DNA of 64,000 nucleotides from positions 1 to 64,000 of the IMG/VR virus record IMGVR_UViG_3300042894_002769; one strand, 5' to 3'. A program made the position numbers and the translations under genes. This document shows, piece after piece, positions 18,971 to 28,636 of the stretch. A model generated the notes under the pieces. That model was not told the origin of the DNA. It saw only the letters and a list, made by a program, of their open reading frames with translations, and ran no database searches. Source of the DNA: a virus. Positions within the stretch are counted from its first letter, which is position 1; every line of letters starts with the position of its first letter.

Positions 18971-19978
18971 TCAACTCCAAAATTGAATTAAAGTTTCTGT
19001 GTATGTACCACTACCTGTATTTTGTTGCCAGCTTGCAGGTGGAGCTGAGAGAATACGCGCTAAATTGAATCCTGTAAATAAGACGGACGTATAATCAAAA
19101 ATAAGCGTTTTCGCAGACGGGTTAGCAATGAGCATTGTGTTCATTCCCGAACCATAATTAAACATATCTGTGAATCTTGAATCGCTAATGGTTATTAACT
19201 TCACAGAACCTATTGTGGACGTAATTGCGAACACATCTCTAAAGTCTTTGATTGACACCACTCTACTAGCCGATATGAATGATGTTTTAAATAGTTCAGT
19301 ATCTATGTAAAATTTAAGCGTGTTAATTTTAACTGAACCTGTAAAGCTAAAGAGCAGTCTGTCAATAGGTACGTTAAGTGACGCAAAAGTGACATTAGCC
19401 ATGCTAACTGTCTGCATACCATAAAAATTACTTCTAAGTATCGCCATTGACGGGTTGTCGCCAAAAACATAATCGTATTTTTTAAAAGTTACAATTTTAC
19501 CAAGTGGTACTGACGATGTTTTAAATAGTGAGGTGTCCCTATAAAACTTAGCTGTTGTTATTTTCGGCAAACTAATAAGTGACCCAACGTCAAATCTAAG
19601 AATACTTTTATTTAACATTGAAATTACTTTAACTGTTGTCAATCCAGCAAATTTATAAACATTTTTTAGATTTGATATTGTTGTGACGCTCACGGGTTTA
19701 ACAAAAGTAACAAATTCAGGTCTAGCTATACTTCTTGTGATAACGGGAGCAGGTTTAATAAACGAATGGTCAAATCTTAATTTTACTGAGTATTTTGAAT
19801 ATAAACTTCCAGTGGGATTGGTTTTTAATCCGGCAAATTTATAAATTTGTTGAATGCCCGCGCTAACAAGTAACGCGGGTTTCAGTGCCGATATTTCACG
19901 AGTAAGCGAACCGATAGCCGCACTGCGACTACCAAATCCGAATTTATAAATTCCCGTGACATCGACTATTGGAATCAT
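18971..19978 (-). CDS. Repeat-containing structural-region protein, unknown
   Basis: 335 residues, not recognised. It is beta-rich with internal repeats: IYKFAGLKT and VYKFAGLTT (also YKFGFGS), and FYRDTSLFKTSSVPLGKIV against FYIDTELFKTSFISASRVV. The second pair spans about 30 residues each with KFYxDTxLFKTS. This fits a repeat-built virion protein. It overlaps the 734-residue gene by 4 bases, so the two are probably co-translated and may act together. Confidence 0.6.
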   Translation of the reverse strand: MIPIVDVTGIYKFGFGSRSAAIGSLTREISALKPALLVSAGIQQIYKFAGLKTNPTGSLYSKYSVKLRFDHSFIKPAPVITRSIARPEFVTFVKPVSVTTISNLKNVYKFAGLTTVKVISMLNKSILRFDVGSLISLPKITTAKFYRDTSLFKTSSVPLGKIVTFKKYDYVFGDNPSMAILRSNFYGMQTVSMANVTFASLNVPIDRLLFSFTGSVKINTLKFYIDTELFKTSFISASRVVSIKDFRDVFAITSTIGSVKLITISDSRFTDMFNYGSGMNTMLIANPSAKTLIFDYTSVLFTGFNLARILSAPPASWQQNTGSGTYTETLIQFWS

Positions 19979-22179
19979 GCTGGCATTGCAATTTGACCAA
20001 GATTGATTGTACCAGTTGGATTTCCTCCAACTGATAATCCACCATTGACGTTACTGTAGACTTTAAGACCTGTATCAACAGATACATAAATACGCGAACC
20101 ATCAAAGAATGCAATGCAGTTTGCTGTAGCAAACGCATTAGGTGTGCCTTGGTCAATCATCAACACAGGAGCAGCAAGCACAGTTGTCGCTGTTTTGCCT
20201 AAAGAAGATATGAACCAAGCATTAGCAACAGCTGAATTCTGAGGTATCAGCACAAGCGAACCTTGACATTTAAATGCAGCCATAGCTCGGTTTGCAGTTA
20301 GTGCCGATGCAGTACCAACTGACGTTGCACCAATTAACACACCTGTTCTTGGATTAAACTGAGTCTGATAAATTGTACTTGATGTCACAGCTTGCCAAGA
20401 AATAGCATTGTTGCCATCTAACATTTGAACATTGACGTTACTAGGAATACCGCCTGTTGCAACTGTTGTTATCAATGTGGGTGTTGTGCCATTAAAAGGA
20501 ATTTTAATAATTCTAAAATTGACTGCTGCAACTGGAATTGGACTAGCTAAGAAATTACCTTCAAAATCCGCCTCAATATCACGAACAATTTGAGATTCTG
20601 ATGCAGGTAAAGCAGGACTTGTTACCGTTGCAGGTGATGCTGCGGTTATTGCAGTCACAGTTCCTGTTGATGCTTGTGCAATATATCTAGCAAAAATCGG
20701 AGTATTCGATGCTGCGAAAGGTGCGCAAACAACTGTACCGCCATTGATACCAATAGCACTATAACCAGCACCAGCTGCTATGGTTGCAACAGTTTCATCA
20801 GCTGTATCGATACGAGTTAGAGCCGTTGCCGCTGTACTAGATGTCGCATAAACAAAGCGTTCACCATCAAATTCAATATCGGTGTAACCACCACCTGAAG
20901 CAACGGTATTTGCGGTTTTAGTATCAAGTCTAAATCTCACAATTGAGCCACCACCAGCTAAAATTGCGTAAATCGAAACACCTGTGTAACAAACAGCTTC
21001 GGGTCTACCGCCAAACGCATATATCTCATTTGTCCATGATGTATTGGCAAACCAAGATGTGTTATCGGTACTTGCTGTTTTATGGTGGCAGTTTAATAAC
21101 CAATGAGGTCTATCAGTACCAGTGCCAGATGCGTTGCCATCTGTATCACAAGGTATTGTGATTTTATTCATATTTTGACCAATTGGCGCTAATACCTTTA
21201 AGCCAAAAATTTGACCATAGTTAGTAATAGTTGTTGCAAAATCAGAAATAGGTTTTATTGGCAATGTCAATCTACGAGTAGAATCCCAACCATTTGACAC
21301 AAATTTATTACCTAGGTTTCCTAAGTACCAAATAAAAGGATTAACTGTCAATGCTAACCAATTTGGCATAAAGGTTGCGCCATAGTCACCACCCCATGTT
21401 TTAGCCGCGTTGATACCAAAATAACCTTGACGGGTTCTTGGCATGCAAATCAATGTGTAATCAGTATTGTTTAACGGTTTACCTGAACCACCTGCGGTTT
21501 GTGAACCTAAGCACCACAATGTTGACGACACCCATCCCCAACAAGGATAATTCGCAGTTGTTGTGTCCATCACATCTTCACGCGCAGTTTCAAAAATACC
21601 TGCCCACAGTGAAGGCTCGTTATTCACATAAGAGTGAATCATTCCCCATCGCGGTGCAAAATTTACAATGAAATCACAAGAGGTTAAGTTAAATCCAATT
21701 GGCGCACTATCCATATAAGTATAGGCTTCGTTGACACCTGTTTTAGATGAAGTCGCTGTTGGTGTAGCTGAATTGTAATTAACAGGGTTATCCCAATATT
21801 CAAAGCATGTGATATTAACAATCAATCGTTTTAAATTGTAACGTAATACTGCATTTTTGTAAGTCACACCGTCTTTATTTCGACATCTAAACACTTGTGT
21901 GTAAATTGGCGATTGTGTTCCTGAAGTAGCATCTTGACCACCCCAAAATGAATCGAATAATATCCAACCGCTATCAATTTGAGCTGTTACACCTGAAGCT
22001 GCTGTGAAGGTCACACCGGATAACGCACCCGCGCTGCCAACAGTCGTATCGGTAATTGCATCCGCAATCGCATTAGCAAAAGTTAAAAATGGCGTTAAAT
22101 TTGCCGCACCCGATGTAGGGGTAAATTGTGTAGAAATTTGAACAGTGGACTGTCCTATGTATTTAGCTGAGATTGTCAT
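19975..22179 (-). CDS. Large virion-associated protein with propeller-like C-terminal half
   Basis: 734 residues. The N-terminal half (about 1-390) is rich in Trp/Tyr/Asn with beta-strand character. From about 395 onward there are recurring blocks such as AVCYTGVSIYAILAGGG, GYTDIEFDGERFVYATSS and YSAIGINGGTVVCAPFA, spaced about 40-50 residues, as expected for beta-propeller blades. It lies between the capsid genes and connector genes, in a cluster of decoration- or fiber-like genes. A host-surface or capsid-surface role is plausible but inferred. Confidence 0.62.
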   Translation of the reverse strand: MTISAKYIGQSTVQISTQFTPTSGAANLTPFLTFANAIADAITDTTVGSAGALSGVTFTAASGVTAQIDSGWILFDSFWGGQDATSGTQSPIYTQVFRCRNKDGVTYKNAVLRYNLKRLIVNITCFEYWDNPVNYNSATPTATSSKTGVNEAYTYMDSAPIGFNLTSCDFIVNFAPRWGMIHSYVNNEPSLWAGIFETAREDVMDTTTANYPCWGWVSSTLWCLGSQTAGGSGKPLNNTDYTLICMPRTRQGYFGINAAKTWGGDYGATFMPNWLALTVNPFIWYLGNLGNKFVSNGWDSTRRLTLPIKPISDFATTITNYGQIFGLKVLAPIGQNMNKITIPCDTDGNASGTGTDRPHWLLNCHHKTASTDNTSWFANTSWTNEIYAFGGRPEAVCYTGVSIYAILAGGGSIVRFRLDTKTANTVASGGGYTDIEFDGERFVYATSSTAATALTRIDTADETVATIAAGAGYSAIGINGGTVVCAPFAASNTPIFARYIAQASTGTVTAITAASPATVTSPALPASESQIVRDIEADFEGNFLASPIPVAAVNFRIIKIPFNGTTPTLITTVATGGIPSNVNVQMLDGNNAISWQAVTSSTIYQTQFNPRTGVLIGATSVGTASALTANRAMAAFKCQGSLVLIPQNSAVANAWFISSLGKTATTVLAAPVLMIDQGTPNAFATANCIAFFDGSRIYVSVDTGLKVYSNVNGGLSVGGNPTGTINLGQIAMPA

Positions 22180-23066
22180 GAGTACACCATAATTAAGTTT
22201 AAGTTTTTACCACCAGTTGTTAACAAATCTACCGTCAAATAATCATTTTCAGTTACGGTCAATGGTAATGGTTGTTTGTCTGATTTTTCAGTATCTGGCG
22301 GCAATGATATTGACCCTACCATAATACCATTTTTATTGACATTTACAGTTACTTCTTCTTGTGAATTAACACCAATTGATAAATACGCTTCAGTGATAAC
22401 AATAGTCTTATCAGGAAAAAACTTAACTGTTCCTAGCATTGGAACAAGTGTACCAATCAAATTAAATATTCGTATGTCGCTAGGTTTTGGAATATTTTTC
22501 CAAAGATTAGTAGTAGCATCGTATGAAATAATATCATCGTCTTGTGGCGTAGTTATCGCAACATTATGGAGTTCTTCAAGCTCGTAACCATTTTGAACTT
22601 TTACTGAAATTGAGCCATTGTTTATTTGCTTACGAGTAACAACACCAAGATAAACTAAATGAGCAGGCGCATGTGGTTTGTCGGTATAGCCATAAATCAA
22701 TCCGCCAGCAACTGTCGGACTTAGCCAAACTGGGTCGCCTTCTTGCGTTGCGGCATTAGTATTTAAACCACTAAGCAAGCCATCATTTACAACATAGCCT
22801 TGCGCATTTTTAGCTAAATCTTGTTCAAGCAATCCTAGTGTTTTACTTGATGTTAACTCAGAATTGGCTTTAGCTAATTTGACTAAAACATTAGCACCTG
22901 ATGCACCACTAACGTAAACAGCTTGCCCTTTATATATAGTAAAGTCTTCGCCATTTTTCACATATTGGCGAATTTGTGTAGCCGAAATCTCACCGATAAT
23001 TGAATCACCAACTGGCAATTCGCTTATGATTTCATCTATTAAAATTAACGGTCTTCTTGCAGTCAT
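22176..23066 (-). CDS. Phage head-fiber/tail-fiber-like structural protein
   Basis: 296 residues. The pattern QIRQYVKNGEDFTIYKGQAVYVSG ANGV..., then SSKTLGLLEQDLAKNAQGYVV, GDPVWLSP, APAHLVYLGVV and ISVKVQNGYELEELHNV, is a recurring module in virion proteins of many tailed phages, often annotated as tail fiber or head fiber. The C-terminal 100 residues look like a separate beta domain. The 4-base overlap with the 734-residue gene and near-contact with the collagen-like gene suggest one virion sub-assembly. Confidence 0.65.
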   Translation of the reverse strand: MTARRPLILIDEIISELPVGDSIIGEISATQIRQYVKNGEDFTIYKGQAVYVSGASGANVLVKLAKANSELTSSKTLGLLEQDLAKNAQGYVVNDGLLSGLNTNAATQEGDPVWLSPTVAGGLIYGYTDKPHAPAHLVYLGVVTRKQINNGSISVKVQNGYELEELHNVAITTPQDDDIISYDATTNLWKNIPKPSDIRIFNLIGTLVPMLGTVKFFPDKTIVITEAYLSIGVNSQEEVTVNVNKNGIMVGSISLPPDTEKSDKQPLPLTVTENDYLTVDLLTTGGKNLNLIMVYS

Positions 23067-23067
23067 T

Positions 23068-23694
23068 TTAAATTTTAATCACAGGTGTGGAAATCGTAAT
23101 GTACATTTTCGTAGCTGAAATCGCTGTTCCTATTAACTGGATTAATCCTGCTGTTGGAACAGTCGTTGTAATTTGACCAAGGTGTGTCAAATAATATTTG
23201 TCACCAATTGTTAAGTTTTGGAAATTTTCAATAAGGCTTCCCGATACACCTATGTCCAGTGTAGCACCAGCAACAGCTGCATTTTTAACAAGACCTATGA
23301 TTTTTCCGTACAGGGCAGTATCATCAACATCAGCTACAACTATCCCAGTTGCGCCAGCTGCAATAACGGTATGTGTAGCAATACTAGGTATTGACTGAGG
23401 TAGCGGTAAGTGCAATATGGCATATTCGCCCGTGTCACCCTTATCGCCTTTTTCACCTTGAAGTCCAGCTGCTGTCACATGGATAATATTTTTTGTGACA
23501 GGATTTACTTCGATGATTGTTTTTGCTTTATTTGAAACTTCTATTATATGATTTTCAGTGGCGACATTTATCGCTCCAGCTGAACTGACTGATGCCACAA
23601 TTGAATTCGATTTTGGTGCTACCTCAATAACAGTTTGTTTTTTGGTAGATAGGTCAATTGAATTCTTTTCTGTTGTGACATTTATTATAGTCAT
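23068..23694 (-). CDS. Collagen-like short-fiber protein
   Basis: 208 residues. The N-terminal 75 residues carry repeated short strands (STKKQTVIEVAPKSNSI, SNKAKTIIEVNPVTKNII), about 40 residues apart. Then comes a brief collagen-like triplet run, GEKGDKGDTGE, and a C-terminal globular domain (GDKYYLTHLGQITTTVP). Collagen triplets are common trimerising stalks in phage fibers. It is probably a trimeric virion appendage. Confidence 0.65.
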   Translation of the reverse strand: MTIINVTTEKNSIDLSTKKQTVIEVAPKSNSIVASVSSAGAINVATENHIIEVSNKAKTIIEVNPVTKNIIHVTAAGLQGEKGDKGDTGEYAILHLPLPQSIPSIATHTVIAAGATGIVVADVDDTALYGKIIGLVKNAAVAGATLDIGVSGSLIENFQNLTIGDKYYLTHLGQITTTVPTAGLIQLIGTAISATKMYITISTPVIKI

Positions 23695-24065
23695 GTTGCT
23701 CTTGTGACTTCAGGTACTACTAGCACCTTGTCTTTGTAATCTGCTACAGGCGGAACGATAGTTGAAACAGTTGTGCCGATTGCATACTGAACGTCATAAA
23801 AATATGCGCCAGCAGGAATCAACTTAGTCATGCTAGAAGGCACGCATAAATAGGCTATGCCGCCAACAATATCATCATTGACATTATTACCAGCCGTTGA
23901 GCTAAATTGCAGCACAGCGTCAATATCAGCGTCATCGAGAGAAGTTTTTAGCGTTATCCAAAATTTATAACCAGTGATGTTCTGTGGACTACCGGCTAAA
24001 TCAGTTAGGCGTAACTCAAGATTAAACTCGTCGCCTATGCGCATATCATCAATATATTTAGCCAC
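23691..24065 (-). CDS. Small beta-domain virion protein
   Basis: 124 residues: DMRIGDEFNLELRLTD ... NITGYKFWITLK ... AGAYFYDVQYA ... DYKDKVLVVPEV. The order of strands resembles the BppU-type N-terminal/Ig-like domain in phage baseplate and fiber proteins, where a GD-x-F-x-L-x-L start and Y-x-D-V-Q end are typical. It overlaps the collagen-like gene by 4 bases. Confidence 0.55.
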   Translation of the reverse strand: MAKYIDDMRIGDEFNLELRLTDLAGSPQNITGYKFWITLKTSLDDADIDAVLQFSSTAGNNVNDDIVGGIAYLCVPSSMTKLIPAGAYFYDVQYAIGTTVSTIVPPVADYKDKVLVVPEVTRAT

Positions 24066-24107
24066 GATAACCTCTTTCTAAAAGACTTCTCACAATGATT
24101 CCTAACA

Positions 24108-24452
24108 TTAATCTACTTCGCTGTTATAAACTATTTTTGCAGATACAGTACCTGTTACAGCTGTCACATCCACAATCAAATTGATTGCCGATGCGATAAC
24201 ATAATTTGTAGCACCAGCGGTACTAATTGTCGATAACACTAAATCTTTAGCCGCATCGCCAAAAGGATTGCTGATTACTTTAACTGTCGCAGTACCTGTA
24301 ATATGAACACAAACGGTACTCAAAGCAGGGCAAAAAAGCTCGCTAGAGCGTGTAGGCGCTGTAACACTTAATTTATCGGTAATTGTAGTTACATCATTAG
24401 CTGTAGCTACAGTTGCTGGAAATATAAATGCGGTTTTAAAATTATCGCTCAT
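24108..24452 (-). CDS. Small structural-region protein, unknown
   Basis: 114 residues, Thr/Val/Ala-rich and probably all-beta (for example CVHITGTATVKVISNPFG and LIVDVTAVTGTVSAKIVYN). No signal peptide. It lies between the capsid-side coiled-coil gene (4-base overlap) and the fiber-like genes. A capsid decoration role is plausible but not shown. Confidence 0.5.
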   Translation of the reverse strand: MSDNFKTAFIFPATVATANDVTTITDKLSVTAPTRSSELFCPALSTVCVHITGTATVKVISNPFGDAAKDLVLSTISTAGATNYVIASAINLIVDVTAVTGTVSAKIVYNSEVD

Positions 24453-25009
24453 GGCATTTTACGCGCATCAATTGGATTAACATATCCAAGAATGTCATTA
24501 AGACCTAAGCCTGATTCAACAAAGGCTTTTTGGCGTTCTTCTTGCGCTCTGCGGTCTTGGTCTGCCGCTGCAAAGAATATTTGAATACCGCGAGTCAATT
24601 TTGAATCATCGTCTTCATGTGCTAATAATTTGCGCAATCCTGCAACTTCAACATGTGCAACTTCCAACTGTTCTTCAATACTGGTTTTTTGAACATTTAG
24701 TTCAGAAATAGTGGTTTCCAATGTAGTGATGCGTGTCAATAACTCATCATCGCTAATAACAGGTTGCTCATCAATAACAGATTGTTCAGGTACAGCATCT
24801 TGCGATGCTTGAGCTGGTTTTTTCTTAGGCGGCTTATATGTTGCCACATTGCTACGAAGTAAACCGTATGCCACATCGTTAATGTTCTCACGAGTGACTT
24901 CAACACCAAGTAAACCTGACACGATGTCAAGACGAGGTAAACCGTCATCAGTCCATAGACCGTCATCTTCAGGTGATAGTGATTTTAAAGTGCTTAATAA
25001 ATTTTCCAT
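24449..25009 (-). CDS. Coiled-coil protein following the major capsid gene
   Basis: 186 residues from MENLLSTLKSLSPEDD. The ATG at 25009 is preceded by GAGG at good spacing, so I reject an upstream in-frame start. A proline/lysine linker (KPPKKKP) is followed by a long coiled coil at about 85-140 (ITTLETTISELNVQKTSIEE) and the helix DQDRRAQEERQKAF. It may link capsid and decoration components; function unknown. Confidence 0.6.
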   Translation of the reverse strand: MENLLSTLKSLSPEDDGLWTDDGLPRLDIVSGLLGVEVTRENINDVAYGLLRSNVATYKPPKKKPAQASQDAVPEQSVIDEQPVISDDELLTRITTLETTISELNVQKTSIEEQLEVAHVEVAGLRKLLAHEDDDSKLTRGIQIFFAAADQDRRAQEERQKAFVESGLGLNDILGYVNPIDARKMP

Positions 25010-25067
25010 GATTACCTCAAATTTGGAAATGGTGCGCATAAAATATGCGCACCAAAAGAGCAGTTAA

Positions 25068-26099
25068 TTAGGCTTCGCGTGTTACTAAACGAGCAAATGG
25101 AATTTGCTTACGTTCTGAATAAACACGTTGCCATGAAGCAGCTGCTGCCAAAGTTGTATCATCAGCACCGCCACTTGGAGTAGTTGAGCCAACCCAACCA
25201 CAGCCAACAGGTGCAATTGCCCATTCAACACGGTTGTAGAGTTCTTCACGACCACCGCCAGTACCAAGTTCAGGACGACGGATTGTTTCGGTAGGTACTT
25301 TTGGAGCGCCAAAGCCTAAGCGAACAGCGCCATCAGCAAATAACCAAGATTCATAAACACCAGTTGCAGGATTTGGCATAGCGTCATCAACAATTACTTC
25401 TTTACCCATGAAGTAAGGAATGCTCATTGCGCCTTCAGATGGTTTGATAAATTGAATCAAATCATTTTTAAGCATACGAGCGTAAACGATGCTGTGTACC
25501 ATAATTGTGTTGATAACATCCATGCTATCGCCCATCGTTGCAGCAGCTTCAATGAATGCTGACGCGCTGAATGTGGTTGTTGATGCGTTATAAGTTGTCG
25601 CTGTATTCAAACCGTCTGTTGAGAACGCTAAGTTACGAACTAAGTCATAACGGACGTGTTCTGAAGCAGTTGGAGCTGCGTCATTGTCAGCAAAGATTCC
25701 TTTCATTGTTGCAATAAATGTAGCTTGATGCGCACGCGCCCAAACTGATGCAACACGATTAGCAATGCTCATCATTGGGTCAGCACCTGCTAATGCAGCT
25801 TCCAAATCGTAGCTTGACCATGCACCATTGCGTGATAAACGGATTTGAGTTTCAACTGCCGCAGTAGTTACCGCTGGAGTTGCTGCTGAAGAAGTTGCTG
25901 TTGATACGTTGATTGCCGAAGTTGACAAATCGCGGAATGATGGGATGTTGGTTGTGTAACCGCCACCAGCTAAGAATGAATCCAATAACGGGTCAAGAGT
26001 TACCGCACGAGATTGAATTAAGCGTGATTTTTGTTGTGTTAACTGTTGTACATAAGGGTTAAATACCTCTGGTACAATGATATTGTTTAAAGAAGCCAT
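25068..26099 (-). CDS. Major capsid protein
   Basis: 343 residues: MASLNNIIVPEVFNPYVQQL start, GGGYTTNIPSFRDL near 50, a long helix DPMMSIANRVASVWARAHQA, MVHSIVYARMLKNDLIQF and the late P-domain strand YNRVEWAIAPVGCGW. This is the familiar pattern of HK97-fold coat proteins that lie after portal and scaffold genes. A Shine-Dalgarno AGGA precedes the ATG. It has its own candidate promoter after a terminator, as expected for the most abundant virion protein. Confidence 0.85.
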   Translation of the reverse strand: MASLNNIIVPEVFNPYVQQLTQQKSRLIQSRAVTLDPLLDSFLAGGGYTTNIPSFRDLSTSAINVSTATSSAATPAVTTAAVETQIRLSRNGAWSSYDLEAALAGADPMMSIANRVASVWARAHQATFIATMKGIFADNDAAPTASEHVRYDLVRNLAFSTDGLNTATTYNASTTTFSASAFIEAAATMGDSMDVINTIMVHSIVYARMLKNDLIQFIKPSEGAMSIPYFMGKEVIVDDAMPNPATGVYESWLFADGAVRLGFGAPKVPTETIRRPELGTGGGREELYNRVEWAIAPVGCGWVGSTTPSGGADDTTLAAAASWQRVYSERKQIPFARLVTREA

Positions 26100-26207
26100 G
26101 ATTGATTCCTAAGTAAAGATAAGTGTTTAATTTTTTCATAACTAAAATTCCTTTCCCATGATTAGAATTTATAAAAGAAAACGTCAACCATTTGACGCGC
26201 TTACCTT

Positions 26208-26237
26208 AACTTAGCATATCTAGCGTATTTTTGTCAA
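26208..26237 (-). promoter_or_regulatory. Candidate promoter for major capsid gene
   Basis: TTGACA (26237-26232) with an 18-base spacer to TAAGTT (26213-26208) on the minus strand, directly after the scaffold terminator and about 110 bases before the capsid ATG. The -35 is perfect and the -10 is poor. Confidence 0.4.
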
Positions 26238-26238
26238 T

Positions 26239-26267
26239 AAAAAAGCCACCGTTTTACGGGTGGCTTT
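26239..26267 (-). terminator. Rho-independent terminator after scaffold gene
   Basis: AAAGCCACC pairs with GGTGGCTTT around the loop GTTTTACG; the minus-strand copy ends in TTTTTTATT. It lies 15 bases past the scaffold stop. Confidence 0.8.
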
Positions 26268-26282
26268 AGTTGGCGTTGTTGC

Positions 26283-27080
26283 TTAGTTAAGCGACACACC
26301 GTGCATTGCCGCAAGTCGTACTGCTTCGGCTTTATTATTTGTATAAACCTCACCTTGTTTTGTGAGATTTAGCGTAGCCGGATTCCAAGGATTTGTTGCG
26401 CCACCATAACTAGTTGATGAGCCGCCCATCGAACCGCCACCTTGAGATTGACCCCACCAGTAAGGATTCAAAGGTTGTCTTTCAGATAACCAAACACTCA
26501 CATCTAAAAATGGCGTACAGCCAGCATTTTCACGAGTGACTACTTTACCTTCGTCGTTCACAACAAATACTTTTTCAGCCAATAACTGAACATGCTCACG
26601 ATGCTCAGGAACAATTTTGGCTTTGTTAATTTCGGCTTCAACAGCATCTTTAATTAAACGTGCATTACGTTCAGCTTGATGTTGTTGTAATAGTTTGTCA
26701 CGGTCAGCTAATTGCTGTTGCAAAGTTTGTTTTTCAGCTTCAAGTGGTCTGACCAAGGCTTTGACACGCGCTTCAGCAACTTCATTAACTTTTGATTCGT
26801 CAAAAGTACCAGTGCCAGCAGCTTCAAGTTCAGTCAATTTTGTTAATGATGATTTCAATGTATCAATATCGCCAAGCTCAATGTAAGGACGTAGTGACTC
26901 TTTGACAAGACGATGGTCATTACGTTCTTTTGTTAACGAACTTGTTAAGCGTTCAATATCAGCATCGGTTTTTAAACCAACAACGCCCGTTAATTTATAT
27001 GTGTCACCTTCTTGTGTGTAAAGCACATGGAAGGCTTCAGGAATGGCATCAAGTGATGCTTCAACTGGGTTTAACTTCAT
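26283..27080 (-). CDS. Head scaffolding protein
   Basis: 265 residues, acidic/helical, with a long coiled coil at about 85-150 (EAEKQTLQQQLADRDKLLQQ) and a C-terminal small domain with WLSERQPLNPYWWG, Gly/Ser linker and NNKAEAVRLAAMHG. Coiled-coil scaffold genes between portal and major capsid are standard. A short loop in the N-terminal region (YKLTGVVGLKTDADIERL) is common in such proteins. Confidence 0.75.
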   Translation of the reverse strand: MKLNPVEASLDAIPEAFHVLYTQEGDTYKLTGVVGLKTDADIERLTSSLTKERNDHRLVKESLRPYIELGDIDTLKSSLTKLTELEAAGTGTFDESKVNEVAEARVKALVRPLEAEKQTLQQQLADRDKLLQQHQAERNARLIKDAVEAEINKAKIVPEHREHVQLLAEKVFVVNDEGKVVTRENAGCTPFLDVSVWLSERQPLNPYWWGQSQGGGSMGGSSTSYGGATNPWNPATLNLTKQGEVYTNNKAEAVRLAAMHGVSLN

Positions 27081-27102
27081 GATAATTTCCTAATTGGTTA
27101 GT

Positions 27103-28635
27103 TTATTTAGGTGCGTTATTGTAACCTGTTTTTAGCGTATTAGCTGGATTATCAGGTGGTACATTTTGCGCATCTGGTTGTGGTGGTACTACTTTTGGCT
27201 GCATTGCTTCTTTCTGTTTAATTGCCTGCTCGCGTTGGTCAGCAAGTTCTTTTTCAGCAGTTTGCAATTCATTTTCAAATTCAAGTTTAGTAAAGTTTTG
27301 AGTTTTAAGCAAGGTATGAATAGACTCATTTGCCAAAGGCGCACCCATAGTTTTAGCTTGCATAAGCTGAACAAAATCTTGACCAGTAAGTTTTAAATTC
27401 ACGAAATCTAAGTTAGCTTTCACTGAAACTTCTTTTGGGTCACATCCCATCCACTCCGCAGCAATTCTCAAAATACGCTCAAGTCCTGACGCACAAGTTA
27501 ATGCAACTTCCATCAAATTTGCAGTTTGTGCAGTCATTCGCAATCTTAACGCATCGCCTGATTCTTGAGTTGATTTTGAGTTAAGTAACTGACCTGCTTT
27601 TGCTTGTGCGGAAGAACGGTCATTTTCAATTGCCATACGCATTTCAGAAAGACCTGATGATGACACGCCTATGTATTTAGCATCGCCACCTATGTTCACA
27701 TCAATTTTAGAGCCAGCACCAACACGCACATCTTCATCAGGATTTCCCATGCCGCCAATCACAATTAAAGTTTCTTGACCTTGCATGTAAAGCGTATGTC
27801 GATAATCTGCTTCGCCACGATATATCAACATGCACGAATCAACTAAACCTTGCAATGGCATTGCATCCACTTTAGCTAAGTTGTTTTTACTGTTAATAAA
27901 CACAAACGGTATTTGCTGTAATGTTTCTGACCGAATTGCAGGAATATATCGCTCAGTCATGTTTTCAAGACTTATGGTATCGAAGCCTTGATAAACCGAT
28001 TGCACATAACCGTAACCGGCATTTGACGGCTCATTAGCTTCAATGTCACCAAGTGTCAATACGCGATAACGATTTACCCATTGCCATTCAAACGATTTTC
28101 TAAAGTAACGTGACTCATCAAGTACGACTAAATTAAGACTGTTTAAACCACCAATATTATCGTTATCGTCCCAGTTAATGATTGTTTCAGCTGGATACAT
28201 TGCAATGTATGGCTCAAGCTCAGTAACCTTATCAGCAGGTAAATCAAGCAATAATCCGACACGACCTGTTAATAATTGTTCGTGATGAATTTTTCTAATC
28301 AGAGTATTTAAACTATCGTTAGTAATTGTTGCCTTTTTACGCAAAAATTCCATCTTAGCCGGTAGCTCAATAATGGTTTCTTTGTTATTTAAAAGACCAA
28401 TATAAGATTGCGTGGCAGTTGCTACATAATCAGGAAATACTGCACGTTGCTTATATGACTCATAATTAATATAACCGACTTCTTTAACATTCATACCGTC
28501 TTGCAAATGACTTGCTGTCGCTGGCAGGTACAATTGACCTTTGCGCTTAACGTATCTCTCGCCAGCGTAACAATCACGCGCTGTTACCCAGTCGGGTGCT
28601 TGCATTAAATATTCAGGGTGTTTTGTTGTTATCAT
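27103..28635 (-). CDS. Portal protein (DUF4055 type)
   Basis: 510 residues. HPEYLMQAPDWVTARDCYAGE at the start, YKQRAVFPDYVATATQSYIGLL, GRVGLLLDLPADKV, MYPAETIINWDD and RYRVLTLG form the recognisable DUF4055 portal pattern. Portals form the dodecameric DNA channel at one capsid vertex. The C-terminal tail is rich in Gln/Pro/Asn and probably flexible. It sits between a small membrane protein and the scaffold. Confidence 0.88.
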   Translation of the reverse strand: MITTKHPEYLMQAPDWVTARDCYAGERYVKRKGQLYLPATASHLQDGMNVKEVGYINYESYKQRAVFPDYVATATQSYIGLLNNKETIIELPAKMEFLRKKATITNDSLNTLIRKIHHEQLLTGRVGLLLDLPADKVTELEPYIAMYPAETIINWDDNDNIGGLNSLNLVVLDESRYFRKSFEWQWVNRYRVLTLGDIEANEPSNAGYGYVQSVYQGFDTISLENMTERYIPAIRSETLQQIPFVFINSKNNLAKVDAMPLQGLVDSCMLIYRGEADYRHTLYMQGQETLIVIGGMGNPDEDVRVGAGSKIDVNIGGDAKYIGVSSSGLSEMRMAIENDRSSAQAKAGQLLNSKSTQESGDALRLRMTAQTANLMEVALTCASGLERILRIAAEWMGCDPKEVSVKANLDFVNLKLTGQDFVQLMQAKTMGAPLANESIHTLLKTQNFTKLEFENELQTAEKELADQREQAIKQKEAMQPKVVPPQPDAQNVPPDNPANTLKTGYNNAPK

Positions 28636-28636
28636 G

